This document shows, in pieces, positions 1-12,545 of a stretch of DNA of 62,000 nucleotides; position 1 is the first letter of the stretch; each line of letters opens with the position of its first letter. The DNA comes from Adiantum capillus-veneris (lineage: Eukaryota > Streptophyta > Polypodiopsida > Polypodiales > Pteridaceae). Where the stretch lies: contig CM043952.1 of NCBI GenBank assembly GCA_014529385.2, forward strand, positions 154,209,557 to 154,271,556, in the 5' to 3' direction. The notes under the pieces were generated by a model, which was not told the origin of the DNA, did no database searches, and was given only the letters and a program-made list of their open reading frames with translations. A program made the position numbers and the translations under genes.

Positions 1-152
1 CAAACGTCCTCGATTGCATACCATAAATACACGCCACTGATGATCTTGTGCTATTAACACTCTTTTATCATCGCATGTATCCGCAAGAAAGGTCATAACA
101 CATAGATACAAACGACTTAATGAGGCCTTCGTACTTTTGTCATTTCCATCTA
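1..152. other. Flank of gypsy element A, no gene seen
   Basis: By position this should be the 3' untranslated part of the minus-strand gypsy element A. No polypurine tract or LTR edge is visible before the window ends. Confidence 0.4.
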
Positions 153-3100
153 TTACACTGAATTCATATATACATTTGATGTACTAACTCTATCATTACC
201 CCTCCTTTCCACACGTTGGGTTGGGGCATAAGTAGCCTGTAACCCAAAGGCTTCAAGGTAAAGCTCCAATACATTTGGTGACTCGTACAGTTCATGCTCT
301 TCCATCCACTTTGCATCCATAGGCAGATAGTTCTTGAACTTCACCAAATAGCGTCTTGCAACTTGTCCTTTAACTTTTTTGTCCTTATGTGCCAAAACTT
401 GCTGAGGTACCAAGATCTCATCAAGTTCCTCAACTTCTTGCTGATCCTCATCTGGCATATCTTCTGGCACATAACCCACGAAGGGTCTTAGAAGACTCAC
501 GTTAAATGCATTATGAATCTTCCACGCATCACGCAATTTCAGCCTGTAAGCCACATCGCTGATCTTGTCAAGCACTTGAAAAGGCCCATAGCAACGCATG
601 CTGAGCTTAGGAAACAGTCGTTCCTTGCCCTTCATCTTCTTAAACCTTGCCTTTTCCAACCTTAACAGAACCCAATCACCAGGTGATAACAGCAATTCAC
701 GACGGTGAGGATCACCAACCTTTTTCTGCTTTGCCTGAGTCTTCTCCAAGGCAACTTTAATCTTCTTATACATCTCATCCATGTTCTCAACATATCGATC
801 TGCCTCAAAGATCTTGTCCTTTGTATGCAGAATGGGAGGAACCTTTTTGCCGCCTTCAACAATCTCAAAAGGTGCTTTGCCAATAGACGAATGCACCGTA
901 TTATTGCACACATACTCAAGCATAGGCAAATATTGTTCCCACTTGCCCTTATTATCTGACACATAGCATTTCAGTAGATCTAAGAGAGTAGAATTAGCCT
1001 CTTATGACTATCCATCAATTTGTGGATGAAACGAAGACAAGAACTTGATCGTAGTGCCCATGTTCTCGAACAATCCTCTCCAGAACAAACTGGTCATGCG
1101 AGGATCACGATCACTGATAATCGATTGTGGCATACCATGGTACTTAAACACATTGTACATGAACACGCGTGCCATCACACATTGTACATGAACAAGCGTG
1201 CCATCTGATCAGATTTTATCTTCTTCCTGACACGGATAAAATGGGCCTGCTTGCTGAACCTGCAGATAATAGTCCATATACCATCATTCCCTGTTGGCAT
1301 CCTTCGAAGATCAAAGATAAAGTCCATAGCAATGCTTTCCCATGGCTTATCCGGAATCGACAGTGGTTGTAACAACCCTGGTGCCTTTTGCCTGTCAAAC
1401 TTGACCTTTTGGCAAACCATGCATGCTCGCACAAAGGCATCCACATCTCTCCTCAAGGTAGGCCAATAGAAGAATGTCTCTACCGCTTCAACTGTTGCAT
1501 CAATGCCACGATGCCTTCCATACGATGGGACATGACTCTCTTCCATGACCTTATCTCGCAGTGGCCTAGTGACACAATCTACCATGCATCATCATAAAAC
1601 CATCTCTGAGGAGGTAGTGCTCGTGATGTTGCCCCTCTTGTAACTGTTCAAAGATCCTTGCAAAATCTTCATCAGCAGTATACTGTTTCTTCATGTCATC
1701 TAACTCATGATGATAAGGAATTGACACAACTGAAATTTGTGGCTTTCTTGATAACGCATCAGCCACAACATTCTTCTTGCCTTCCACATGCATAATCTAG
1801 AAGTGGAACATGGAAAGAATGTTTGCCCATCGCATATGCTTTTCGGATAACTTTGACTGTGTCAAGAAGTATCGCAAGGTCTAATGATCTGTTTGGACAA
1901 CAAAATCAGCACCTAAAAGGTAGTGCTTCCAACTAGAAAGCGCATGAATCACGGCCAAGAGCTCTTTCTCATAGACTTGCATAGACCTCTCTAGTCCTTG
2001 CAAAATTCGGCTTTCATAAGCTACTACCAGTCCATCTTGCATTAGCACTGCTCCGATCCTACTGCCACACATAAAGACCAAATGTCGTTCTAAACGCAGT
2101 CTTGTGCACATCCTCTGGCCTTATACGAATCTGATGGTACCCACTCTTAAGGTCTATCCTGCTGAAAATTGCAGCACCCTCTAGACGATCGAGAATATCA
2201 TCAATTCTAGGAATAGGAAACCTATTCTTGATGGTATTCTTATTCAATGCACGGTAATCAATACATATGAGCCATCCTTCTTCTGCACTAGGAGCACTGG
2301 GGAGCAAAAGGGTGAAGAACTAGGCTAAATCAGCCCCTTCTCTAATAACTCCTCAACCTGGCCCATAATCTCTTTCTGTTGCACCGCACTAACCCTATAG
2401 GGAGGTCTATTTGGTGGGCTACACCGTGGCACCAAATCTATCCGATGGTTCTCAAGTCTCTCTGGCGGCAATTGTGGCAGTAATGAATCAAAAAAACAGT
2501 CACTAAACTTTTGCAAAAATGCTGACCTTTCTTTATCTAGCACAGATAAATTTGATTGATCACTATCTGAGACATCACGTGCAAAAATCAAGTTCACAGA
2601 AACATGATTCTTTATTATAGAAGTGATAGCAGAAGAAGATACAATAGGGACTGACTCTCCTTTAAGCTTTACATCCAAGATGTGAGTTTTGCCCCTATGC
2701 TGTACAGTGATCTTTTTGTTGTAGGCATCCAAGACTCCATGCACTCGGAACATCCACGGGATCCCCGACAAGGCGTCACAACCTTCCAGCGGCATGATGT
2801 AAAACTCTTCTGTTTCCACATACGACTAAATATGCAGACGCAGTTTTCCAATGATGGGAGTAACACACTCTGAGTGGCCAGGACATGCCAACCCTACCTC
2901 TGCTTTGTACCCCATCTCTTCAGCTCTCATGCCCAGCTTCATAGCTAACTCTGGTGAGATAAAGTTGGCTTTGGCACCTGGATCACAGAAGATGAGTGTC
3001 GTCTGATACCTAACTTTACCCCATGCCCTGCATCACTGGCATCTGTGTTGGGCCTGTCACCCACTATGTCTGGCACTAAACCTGCCGTGGGTTTAGGGTT

Positions 3101-3195
3101 CTTGCCTTTCTGGTCTTCTTTATCCTCAGAGTCAGCTGGTCTTTTCCTTTGTGGACAATTGATAGAAAAGTGACCAGGCTACTCGCATATAAAGC
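153..3195 (-). pseudogene. Gypsy element A: broken protease-RT-RNase H-integrase
   Basis: Read on the minus strand the order is second half of a zinc knuckle (to 3195), aspartic protease region, RT N-terminus (2819-2059), RNase H (2111-1566), integrase zinc finger and core (1585-1175), and integrase C-terminus with a chromodomain-like end (962-153; [19 protein letters not shown]). It belongs to the same family as element B at 46.4-54.6 kb. It is dead: the RT stretch holding the catalytic FFDD motif is deleted (junction near 2072), stops occur in the knuckle and in the integrase core, and a 30-base tandem duplication lies at 1149-1208. Confidence 0.9.
1149..1208. repeat. 30-base tandem duplication inside the element A integrase
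   Basis: Two copies of a 30-base unit start at 1149 and 1179 and differ by one base. They interrupt the minus-strand integrase reading frame. The change looks like a local replication slip. Confidence 0.8.
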
Positions 3196-3837
3196 TTTAT
3201 CTGACAGAAAAATAATTCTAAATGAATTATTGGATTTATAAGTGAGAGGGTTTTCTCACTTGGAACATCAAGGAAAAATAATTCTAAATGAATTATTGGA
3301 ATTTTAAGTGAGGGTTTTTCTCACTGGAGACATTCGAGTACAGAGTATTCCGAGTGCGTCATTCAAAGTAATGACGATAGCACTGTGAACGAGAATATCT
3401 GTAAGACCACCAGGAACGGGTAATTATGATGCGTCACATCGGATGGGTGACAGGGAGCATCGGGAAGAAGTATCCGACCATCCGGGAACGGACATCTCTG
3501 ATGCGTCATAGGATGGGTGACATAGAGCATCGTGAAGGGGATTGTACCGTAAATTCGGTAGGAAAGGACTGGGTGATGGGTATTCCTGATGCGTCACAAG
3601 GTGGGTAACGGGTGCATCGGAAAGGGGATATCCATAGTCGAGAGGAAATCCGAACTGGAAAGAGGAATACGCGTAAAGACGCAAGCACAAGAATAAAGAT
3701 GGGTTCTGAGAAGCTTTTCTTAAAAAGCGGAAAATTTGAACGAGTTTTCCGGGAAGAGCAAACGCTTTCCCGCGAGGAATCTATGTTTACATTGCATTCG
3801 TGCATGTGGTTGCATCCAAGGACGCCTGGGAAGTGCT

Positions 3838-4617
3838 GTGAAAGCATTGATTTTAACTTATAAGGTTTTATTGAGTTTTTGGGCAGGTTCAAACCAATTT
3901 TAAAAATATGCCGGCCGTCCACTTAATAAGTGGACAGCCACTTAGAAAATAAAGCAACAAAACCAACCAGCGAATTCTCTCTCCCTATTTCGGGTAGAAA
4001 AGAAAAAAAAACGAAAAAAAAAATTGGAAGAAAAAAAAAACGGCGCGATCTCCCCGCGAGCAGCTATTCGTACCGTGGTGAAGGAGCTATAAAAGCACCA
4101 CATGCCCTCATCGAAGGAAGGTTGCCAGCGCCAGCAAGAGAAGACTCTGCCGCAAGAAGACGCGAGAGATCGCGAGACTACGAAGCACGGAAGTCGCTTT
4201 TCTCGCGCAAGAGCGACAGGTACCTAGTGAAAGCATGGATTTTAACTTATAAGGTTTTATTGAGTTTTTGGACAGGTTCAAACCAATTTTAAAAATATGC
4301 CGGCCGTCCACTTAATAAGTGGACAGCCACTTAGAAAATAAAGCAACAAAACCAACCAGCGAATTCTCTCTCCCTATTTCGGGTAGAAAAGAAAAAAAAA
4401 AACGAAAAAAAATTACCAAAAAAAAAAAAACGGCCGCGATCTCCCCGCGAACAGCTATTCGTGCCGTGGTGAAGGAGCTATAAAAGCACCACGTGCCCTC
4501 ATCGAAGGGAGGTTGCCAGCGCCAACAAGAGAAGACTCTGCCGCCAGAAGACGCGAGAGATCGCGAGACTACGAAGCACGGAAGTCGCTTTTCTCGCGCA
4601 AGAGCGACAGGTACCTA
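3838..4617 (+). repeat. 389-base tandem duplication carrying the LTR promoter
   Basis: Units at 3838-4226 and 4227-4617 are nearly identical. Each contains a short palindromic stretch (CCACTTAATAAGTGG), an A-rich run, a TATA box (TATAAAA at 4088 and 4479) and GC-rich downstream sequence. The related minus-strand LTR at 55.9-57.0 kb appears to have a single unit. The duplication therefore doubles the core promoter in this copy. Confidence 0.85.
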
Positions 4618-4954
4618 TTGTGGATTCGCCATACGAATTGTTGTCGTGTGTTTGTGTGTGTGTTTGCAAGTACTTCATCGCGAAGGAGAAGCCAGAAGGC
4701 TTCGGCCTACGCTTCGGAATTCCGGAAACGGAATTCGGAAATTGTCTGCAGAGTCTCAACTCCGACTACAGACGGAAAAAGGATTGAGAGCTTGTCTCTC
4801 GGATTTCCCTTACGGGAAGGAACGACCATCGAGTCAGAGATTTAGAACGGAGGGGTTTTCTCCGATTCTTGTGCTTGTAAAAAGATTCTCCCTAATAAAG
4901 AATTCTCTTTAAGGGGGGGGACCAGCCCATCTTCTGGTTCCCAGTACTGTGTCG

Positions 4955-5054
<100 letters not shown>

Positions 5055-5133
5055 TTGGCTTCAATAATAAGAGATAAATTCTATTTATCTGAGTATATTT
5101 TATATTGTTATGCGCTCCCGTTTGTGACAGTTC

Positions 5134-5620
5134 TCAACCATTAGGACCTTCTTTTCCTCGAGCAACTTGCGCACAAAAGGCTTCCTTTTATGTTTCTTTG
5201 CCTACGCTCCAGAAGTCCCGGCTGAATCCTTGTCTTTGGTGGCCTTTTCTGAGCCCTGTGACGCATCAGGAGCCGTTTTCACAAAGGGCTTCTTCGCTGA
5301 ATTTTTCTTTTGCTACCCTCCTTTGTCGCTGCTTGGAAATCCACTGTGCTCTCCTTTCAACAAGGCAAGACCAGTGTTCGCAACTTCCATAAGCTGAGTG
5401 AGGGTAGCCACTCTGTTCTTTGTATAGTAATCACGAAGCCCTTTAGGCAGCCCACAACAGTACTTCTTTATCTGCTCTGTCAATGGCACAAATCTGTAGG
5501 AGGTCAGTGAGAGTAACGCTTTACAAAACCTCCTATTGTGCTCCAGCAAGCTCTTGCACGAAGCTGAAGTAAGCTGGTGCCAATCTCTCATGACGTCGGC
5601 TTCAATTCATTTGATAGCCA
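5134..5620 (-). pseudogene. Gypsy element A gag fragment
   Basis: On the minus strand this encodes a capsid C-terminal segment ([21 protein letters not shown]) like that of element B at about 49.1 kb, then a Lys-rich stretch that should lead into the zinc knuckle at 3195. The knuckle is separated by the LTR insertion. The gag N-terminus is missing: the capsid fragment is fused to LTR sequence near 5622, implying a deletion of about 1.4 kb relative to element B. A +1 shift lies near its start. Confidence 0.85.
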
Positions 5621-5621
5621 A

Positions 5622-6189
5622 GCTGCTCTGCACAATCTAGGCTAAGCAACACCTGTTCTAGCCCGATTTCGGCAACATAGCTATACTAGGACACTTCAAA
5701 GTTAGTATCCCCACCCAATAGGTGACTTTCCCGACGCATACAGACACTTTGCAAAACCTGGCGAGAATCTGCAGCACGCTGAATTCTCTGTTTTCTGCCC
5801 CGAAAATGCGCCAGTTCACCTGTACAACGGTCCCCTCGCGTCCCCGAACCTCTTGGGGGTATTAGGGTCCGTTTAGGGCCGAAACCCTAAACCTGCAAAA
5901 GTACACAGCAGGCTGTAATTCCCTGTTTTGGGCTCCGTTTCACGTGCCGGTCGCATCTCTAGCAAGACCTTGAGCTCCCGCACTTGTAGGGCTACTTGCC
6001 CTTAGAATCGGACGAGATTTCTGACGTGAAACCTCTCCGAATTCACCTGTACCTGCGGGGGATTAGCCGCTAGCTAATCCAGTACCTATGCAAGAGGCTC
6101 TTGCCTCGGCAATTGCGCATGAACCCACATAACTGTACATTGGTCAAATGAAAAGCCCACTAGTGGGGCATAACATACTGCTCGTAGGG

Positions 6190-6241
<52 letters not shown>

Positions 6242-6745
6242 AATGCGCAGCGTGCAAGGCATCACTCCTGGCACCGCACTGTACATAAGGGGGGAAGGCA
6301 GTGCTCCATAGCTCTTAACCTGTGACACAGAGCAAATGAGGCCTCTCCCAGCATCAAATTCAGCGCCAACTCTTCTTGCACGAGGAAAGTGTACCAAACT
6401 GTGCCACTTGGCGCATTTACAAGCATTTTCCCGTTTCGGGTTCGCCGCTTAAAAATCTCCGACTGGTCGCCCAGTTGACTTCGAGACAGAGTTGTGAAAT
6501 GTTCCCCTAGTCATACCGGAGGTAATGACGCGAACACATTTCATGGCCCAAAATAGCAGTTCCCTAAATTTTAGGAAATGATTCCGTTGGGCTCCCTGTG
6601 GTCATCTGACCATCTATCCTCATTGGGACCGCATCCAAAAGTGCAATGTGGCCCAACTGTCGGATACTTTCTGTTGGCAGTCACACCTTGACTTTAGGCC
6701 TTTATTGAGTTCACTTCCTAGTATCCACCAACTTGCTAAGTGCGA
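5622..6745 (-). mobile_element. 5' LTR of gypsy element A, partial
   Basis: On the minus strand it resembles the element B LTR: the GGAACTGCTATTTTGGG and ATTACCTCCGG segments, the AGAGCCTCTTGC region and the AATACCCCCAAGAGG segment occur in the same order. Its last part, including the U5 end and PBS, is deleted, joining it to gag. It differs from element B by an AG repeat at 6187-6240. The far edge is uncertain. Confidence 0.75.
6187..6240. repeat. (AG)n microsatellite in the element A LTR
   Basis: A pure AG tract of about 50 bases inside LTR sequence, where element B has unrelated sequence. Confidence 0.97.
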
Positions 6746-7166
6746 CGGGGGGACCTATATGATCTTGCTCTGAGCCTAGACATCCTCTTACCATACGAAT
6801 TCCAATGCCGACCATTACCCATCTGCGGGTGAACTACCGTTCACATTGGCCATGCAATGTCCGACCGTCTGCTACTTCAAGAAGAGGGTCTCAAAAATAA
6901 AACAAAACCCATTGGAAAGAAACCAACAACTAAAGTTAGCAGTTGCCACGTCCTCGTGACATAGTTAACAGTTGCCACGTCCCCGTGACACCTGCTTTTC
7001 CTGCTACCGCAAATTCCGCCGCAAAACGCGGGTGTCCGTACAGCCTGCCACGTGTCAGCCAGGGCGCATTTTTTGGGGGGTTGTCGTACAGGCAACCACG
7101 TCAGCAAGCCAGCCGGGGGGTCCTTTGCAAGATGGTGTGTGTGTGTACTGGGCAGCCACGTCACAG
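6746..7166. other. Unassigned sequence with a short tandem repeat
   Basis: No coding frame is supported. At 6936-6990 a unit of about 29 bases (AGTTGCCACGTCC with CGTGACA) occurs twice. The stretch probably holds remnants of LTR edges. Confidence 0.4.
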
Positions 7167-7700
7167 AATTGTGACAGCCAAGCTCGTGATTTCTTGTATG
7201 ACATGCAAGAAATGCTCGAATTGGCTAAGGATAATATAAGAAAAGCTCGTGATCGAGTCACTACTTATGCTAATCAAGAGAGATCTCCCAGGACTCTAGA
7301 GGTGAGACAATGTGTCTATTTGAGGATACCCAAGGATTCCAAGACTATGCGAACGGGAAAGCATTATGTGCTTTCAGCTAGATATTGTGGTTTATTCTTG
7401 ATTACAAAGAAAATTGGCTAAGTTGCCTATAAATTGGCTCTTCCTTCAGATGTTAGTGTACATTCAGTGTTTCAAGTCAGCCGCCTTATAGTAAAATTGG
7501 GCCAAGCCGACGTTGTTGTGCTTATCAAGGAAAATGTATGGCAAGATATGTAAACTGAGTATATTCCTCGAGAACCAGAGGCACTTTGAGATCATGGTAC
7601 CCGTCATTTGCACCGAAAGATTAAATGGAAGGGTAAAGCTGAAAAGTTCGCCACTTTGGAATCGGTTAGAGCTTTGAAAGCTTAGTATCCACAATTCATT
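7167..7700 (+). pseudogene. Gypsy element F: integrase C-terminal relic
   Basis: The plus-strand frame encodes the post-core integrase segment (KDNIRKARDRVTTYANQ; TGKHYVLSARYCGLFLITKK; LALPSDVSVHSVFQVSRL) and a weak chromodomain-like end (RKIKWKGKA). It is interrupted by stops at about 7420, 7550 and 7588. The sequence differs clearly from elements A to E, so this is another gypsy family. Everything upstream of the integrase tail is missing. Confidence 0.8.
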
Positions 7701-7726
7701 GATGAGGACATCAATGGGGGGAAGTA

Positions 7727-8120
7727 TGTTATGTCCCACTTACATGAGGGGATCTAGCCTAGACACCGTCGGAATGGGCATCCACTGTCCAGGCGGACGT
7801 AGTGTGAACTCGGCCAAAAGGGAGGCCAAGGCCTCATTTGTAGTTATAGAACCCCACTAGCAGAGTGCCAATGGTTAGCCCGCGAGGCTACCAGTGCGCG
7901 AGATCACCTCGAGGAGGTGAGGCCGGGTGGTATGGGACGCTCGATCTTACAAGTGCACGCCTACGTCCTTGGACGCTGGCCCCAACACGAGGGAGCTGCC
8001 GAATGGTGGCTATGGTCGGATGGTTCGTCCCACGCGTGTCTGTAGGTGGTCCGTGTAGCCGAGAGATCCACTCCGTGCGTTCATTTCACCTGCGAACTCA
8101 GTCAATACATCTGGTCACTA
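7727..8120 (+). mobile_element. Partial 3' LTR of gypsy element F
   Basis: A polypurine tract (AATGGGGGGAAGTA, ending 7726) is followed by TGTTATGTCCCAC, the expected start of a 3' LTR directly downstream of the integrase relic. No LTR end is visible before LINE sequence begins near 8121. Confidence 0.55.
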
Positions 8121-8259
8121 ACATATGCTAAGCTATGAGCGTTCTTCTAGGGATAGTATGGTGAGTAATGTATGTAGTTTGGATTTGTGGGCATTTACCC
8201 ATCCTTCAAAGAGGAGTTATATCTTTACTCATGATGCACACTCAAGATATAGAGCAAGA
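8121..8259 (+). pseudogene. LINE endonuclease fragment, left of element D
   Basis: The frame ending FTHDAHSRYRAR resembles the C-terminal part of a LINE apurinic endonuclease. It continues at 13677 after gypsy D is removed with one copy of the CAAGA duplication. The start of the LINE is truncated or too diverged to place. Confidence 0.65.
8255..8259. repeat. Target site duplication CAAGA, left copy of element D
   Basis: Five bases directly before the TGTCAC start of the 5' LTR, repeated at 13672-13676 directly after the GTTACA end of the 3' LTR. Confidence 0.92.
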
Positions 8260-8435
8260 TGTCACAAACTGGTAACATGGATGGCTATACACACATCTGC
8301 CCGCTGAAATGATGACGTGGCAGCACTATACGGATCCGTGATTTGCAACAGATTTGCTGACGGGGCATGGCCCGTACGGATCCGCGTTTTGTTGCAGCTA
8401 TAGCAGCTTTTGGACCTGCTTTTATCTATGCAATT

Positions 8436-8467
<32 letters not shown>

Positions 8468-8827
8468 TTTATTAAAAAGCTTTATTTTTACTTAATAAGG
8501 CTCGAGAGTGAAAGCTTTTGATTTTGAAGCTTTTAGGCTCTGCTTTTAGTATCCCTTGTAAAACCTTTGTAAGTGTAGTTGGGCTTCCACTTCCAGAGCA
8601 TCTCGACGCAGAATCTGAGAGTGAGACCCAACCACTCCTGTTCACTTTGTGCAACAAATCAATACAAAAAGAAATACCGAAAGGGGTGCCAGTCTTTGGG
8701 GCCAATATCTCTAGGCACGGAACTCCGCCGGGCAGTGTCAAATCATTTGTGAATTGTGATCTGTTTTGAAGTGAATTCCTATTATGTCGCGGTAGAATCA
8801 TGACTTGGGGTGTCCAAGTTCGTTACA
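8260..8827 (+). mobile_element. 5' LTR of gypsy element D
   Basis: It begins TGTCACAAAC and ends TTCGTTACA. It contains a GA tract at 8438-8465 followed by an A/T-rich stretch, and the conserved motif GAAATACCGAAAGGGG at 8671. A PBS follows directly. Confidence 0.92.
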
Positions 8828-8828
8828 C

Positions 8829-8840
8829 TGGTATCAGAGC
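8829..8840 (+). other. Primer binding site (tRNA-iMet type) of element D
   Basis: TGGTATCAGAGC lies one base after the LTR and is the usual plant initiator-tRNA-Met primer site. Confidence 0.92.
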
Positions 8841-9850
8841 GCGGCCGATTTCTCTTCTACCGCAAAATCCGGTCCTTTTTACGTGGCACTTATGGATTCC
8901 GACAGAGTCGACTTCCTCTGCATCCGAAGATGCGCGAAGAGATCACGAAGAAGATTCACGCGAGGATTACGGCCCGCCTCGGCCTACTCAGGCGGAGTTT
9001 GAAGAGATGGAGCGTCAACGATTGATTGACGATGCAACAAAGATGATGCTAAATTTTGCGAAGGACACGAATTTTGAAGAGATGACCTACTCACGCGGAG
9101 CTTGAAGAGATGGAACGTCAACGATTGATTGACGATGCAACAAAGATGATGCTAAATTTTGTGAAGGACCCGAAATCTTGCAAAATTTATCACCAAACCT
9201 CCTTCGATGAGGTGCACTCACACGGGCGGCAAACCACAGAACCACCCCTCAAACCAGCACTCAAGAAACCTCCTATTCCAAGGATGTTTACAAAGCAAGA
9301 ATTAGAAGAGGTGATTGATACACGAATTTCTCACGCGAAGAACAAAGCCGAAAAGCACGACAAAAAGCAGAAAAAAGGCACTGACTTCCCGGGTTATTTG
9401 GGTCGTCAATCTACATTTGCCTCAGCAAGAAAGCAGAAGAAGCATGTGCGATTTGATGGAGTACCCAATTCTTCTTCTTCTTCTTCTTCTAACAGTTCTT
9501 CTAGCCGTGGTCAACTATCGGGCGAAAAAAAAGCGACTTTGACTAGAGAGAAGGACCGAACTATTGTACTTGATGTAAAACTTAAGGGTGAGTCTGTCCC
9601 TATTATATCGGCTTTGGCCGTTTCAAAATTAATGAAATCCAGTCTGTTTGTTTACTCGATCTTTTTGAAAGAGTTGAATGATGAGAATACGACAAATATG
9701 TCTGAACTTAATAAAGAACGCCAAGATTTGCTCCACACTCATGCCGATTGCTTTTCAGAGGGCCTACCAGGCGAGTTACCACTCGCTCGTCTTGAAGATC
9801 GTACCATTGATCTAATACATGGAAGCACACCACCGAACCGGCCACCTTAG
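8841..9850 (+). pseudogene. Element D gag with capsid, zinc knuckle and protease deleted
   Basis: A gag N-terminal region ([13 protein letters not shown]) runs to the Ser-rich stretch near 9470-9500 and then jumps to the pre-RT linker (LTREKDRTIVLDVKLKG). Compared with element C this removes capsid, zinc knuckle and protease, with a short shared AGCC-like sequence at the junction near 9503. A 103-base tandem duplication lies at 9001-9206. The frame from 9110 to 9850 is open but ends in TAG before the RT. Confidence 0.88.
9001..9206 (+). repeat. 103-base tandem duplication in element D gag
   Basis: The units contain ATGGAGCGTCAACG at 9007 and ATGGAACGTCAACG at 9110. The duplication places two copies of the [10 protein letters not shown] segment in different frames. 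Confidence 0.85.
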
Positions 9851-9853
9851 CGT

Positions 9854-12545
9854 GTGAGCCAAGTCCAGAATGAAGAGATTATGAACCAAGTGAAAGACCT
9901 CCTGGAAAAGGGTCTTGTCCAGCCTAGTACTTCACCGTATTGCTCTATAGTGTTAATGGTTTTGAAGAAAGACAGATCTTGGAGGATGTGCATCGATTAT
10001 AGAGCTCTCAACAAAATCACCATCAAGAACAGATTTCCAATTCCTAGGATCGACGATATTCTTGATCGACTACAGGGATCCTCGTGTTTTAGCAGGATCA
10101 ACTTGAAGAGTGAACATCATCAAATCCAAATCGCGTCGAGAGATGTCTACAAGAAAGCTTTTCGGACAACTTTTGGGTTATTTGAGTTTTTGGTAATGCG
10201 TTTTGGCCTAACCAATGCTTCTGCGACATTTAATCGAATGATAGACAGGATTTTTCGAGAGCAACTATTTGTTGGCACTTTCTTTGACGACATCATTGTT
10301 TTCTCCAACGATAAGGCAGAACATAGAGAACATCTACTACAGGTCTTCCAGGCATTACGAGATCACAAGTTGGTGATTAATGCAAAGAAAAGTGAATTTT
10401 TTCTACCCGAGATACACTTTTTGGGACACATTGTCTCAGCAGCAGGAGTTCAGATGGACCCGGCCAAGATAGAGACTATCCGTGATTGGCCCGATTTGAA
10501 GAATGTCCATGAAGTTAGAAGCTTCTTTGGCTTGTGTTCGTACTACATGCCATTCATTAAAAAGTTTGCAAAGGTTGCTTCCCCTTTGCATATTTTGACA
10601 CAGAAAGGAGTCCCTTTCTCGTAGGGACCCACACAGGTGAGTGCCTTTCAGACACTCAAAGAGAAATTGACTATAGAACCCGTTCTGACTTTGCTGGACT
10701 TGCAGAAGTCATTTGAAGTATATTGTGATGCTTGTGGTCGTAGTCTGGGTCTTAATGCAAGAAGGCCATGTCATTGCCTACCAGAGCCGACTGTTCTCAA
10801 GGCCGGAATTGATAGCACAAATTTATGAGAAAGAGCTTTTGGCGGTTATCCATGCTCTTACTCAGTGGCAACATTACCTACTCGGAGCGGATTTTACTGT
10901 CTTCACAGACCATCAGAGTTTACGCTACTTCTTGTCACAGAAGCAACTATTGGAAAAGCAGATACGGTGGGCGAACATCTTGTCACAGTTTCACTTCTAG
11001 ATTGTCCATGTACAGGGACAGAAGAATTTGGTGGCAGATGCTTTGTCTCGGACGCCATTGGTTCTGGCTATTTCCACGATACATCATAGGAGCTTCAAGG
11101 ATATGGTCGATCAGTATGCCACAGATACAGATTTTGCAGATATTTTCACTCGGATACGGAATGGAAGGAAAGTAGCGGTATATTCCATTCGCGATGGCTA
11201 CTTGATGAGGAAAACCATGTTGTGCGTTACACAGCCGTTGAGGGAAAAGGTTTAACCGAATGCCACTGTCCACCTTTAACGGGTCGCCGCGACATAGCTA
11301 CCACCTTGAAAGGTGTGTAGAGATACTTCTTTTGGCCCGAACAAAAGAAGAATATGGACGATTTTGTACGCAGTTGCTTGGTATGCCACAAGGTAAAGTT
11401 TGACAGGCATAATAAAGCACAAGGATTGTTAAAGCCTTTGCCCATACCCACCCGCCCTTGGGAAAGTATTGCAATGGATGTCATCTTTGATCTCCCGAGA
11501 ACACACAGTGGTCACGATGGTATATGGACTATTATTGATAGATTTAGCAAGCAAGCTCATTTCTTTCCAGTGAAGAAAACAGTCAAGCCGCAATCACTTA
11601 GCGAGATTGTTTGTGGCCCAGATCTTCAAATTACATGGCATGCCTAAGACGATTGTCTTCGACAAGGACCCCAGATTCACGAGTTTGTTTTGGAAGGCTA
11701 TTTGGGTGAACATTGGCACGCGGTTGCACTTCTTGTCATCTTTCCACCCGCAGACTGACAGGCGATCAAAGATTGCCAATTCAATGGTACTAGATTTATT
11801 TAAGTCTTACATCTCGGATCAAAAGACTCAATGTGAAAAGTATTTACCTTTGGTGGAATTTGCCTACAATAACACGAAACACTCTTCGACCGGGAAGGCG
11901 CCATTTGAGATTATTGAAGGTGCTACGAAGGTTCCACCCTTCCTAAGCACGAAAGATAATATTTTTGAAGGCGATGAGTACATGCGTGACTTACACGGCT
12001 TTTGCCAAGGTCCGCGAGGCTTTGCAGAAATCTCAAGAAAGAGAGAAAAAGGCAGCAGATCGCCATCGTCGCGATTTGAAATTGAAGGAGAATGATTGGG
12101 TGCTCTTACATTTTGAGAAGGCACACCTGAGAAAGAAAAAGGGAAAGGACAGACTTTTTCCAAAGGTTAGTATGTGATACTACAAACCTTTCCAGATTTC
12201 GAAAAAGATAAATGATGTCTCCTTTGGACTGAAGCTGCCCGATACTTGGAAAATTCACAATGCTTTTCATGTGAGTCTCTTGATTTTTGAAGCCTTTTAA
12301 AGGCGATGTGTCCGAAGATGGGGAGTCTCATGAGCAACCTGAAGCGGAAGAAAACGAGGAGATCCTTGTTCCAGAACAGATATTGGCACATAAAAACAAA
12401 AAGATTTAAGGGTAAAGTGATAAGGCGGTTCTTGGTTAAATTCAAGAACTATCCTGCTTTGGATGCGAAGTGGATGGAGGAGGAGGACCTAGCAGATACT
12501 CTTGAGATCGTGAATCTTTACCTTGAAGCGTTTGAATTAGCATAG
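9854..12545 (+). pseudogene. Element D pol: RT, RNase H, integrase with chromodomain-like end
   Basis: RT (9854-10624) keeps [12 protein letters not shown] and the catalytic [12 protein letters not shown] at about 10274-10300. A TGG to TAG-type stop follows at 10622, then a frameshifted RNase H (about 10640-11060), the integrase zinc finger and core (11230-11960) and a C-terminal chromodomain-like segment ([17 protein letters not shown], about 12425-12475). At least six stops or frameshifts are visible. Not functional. Confidence 0.9.

Noticed and set aside
5105-5510. Plus-strand ORFs over 5.1-5.5 kb
   Set aside because: They are antisense to the gag fragment of element A, which has clear similarity to element B.
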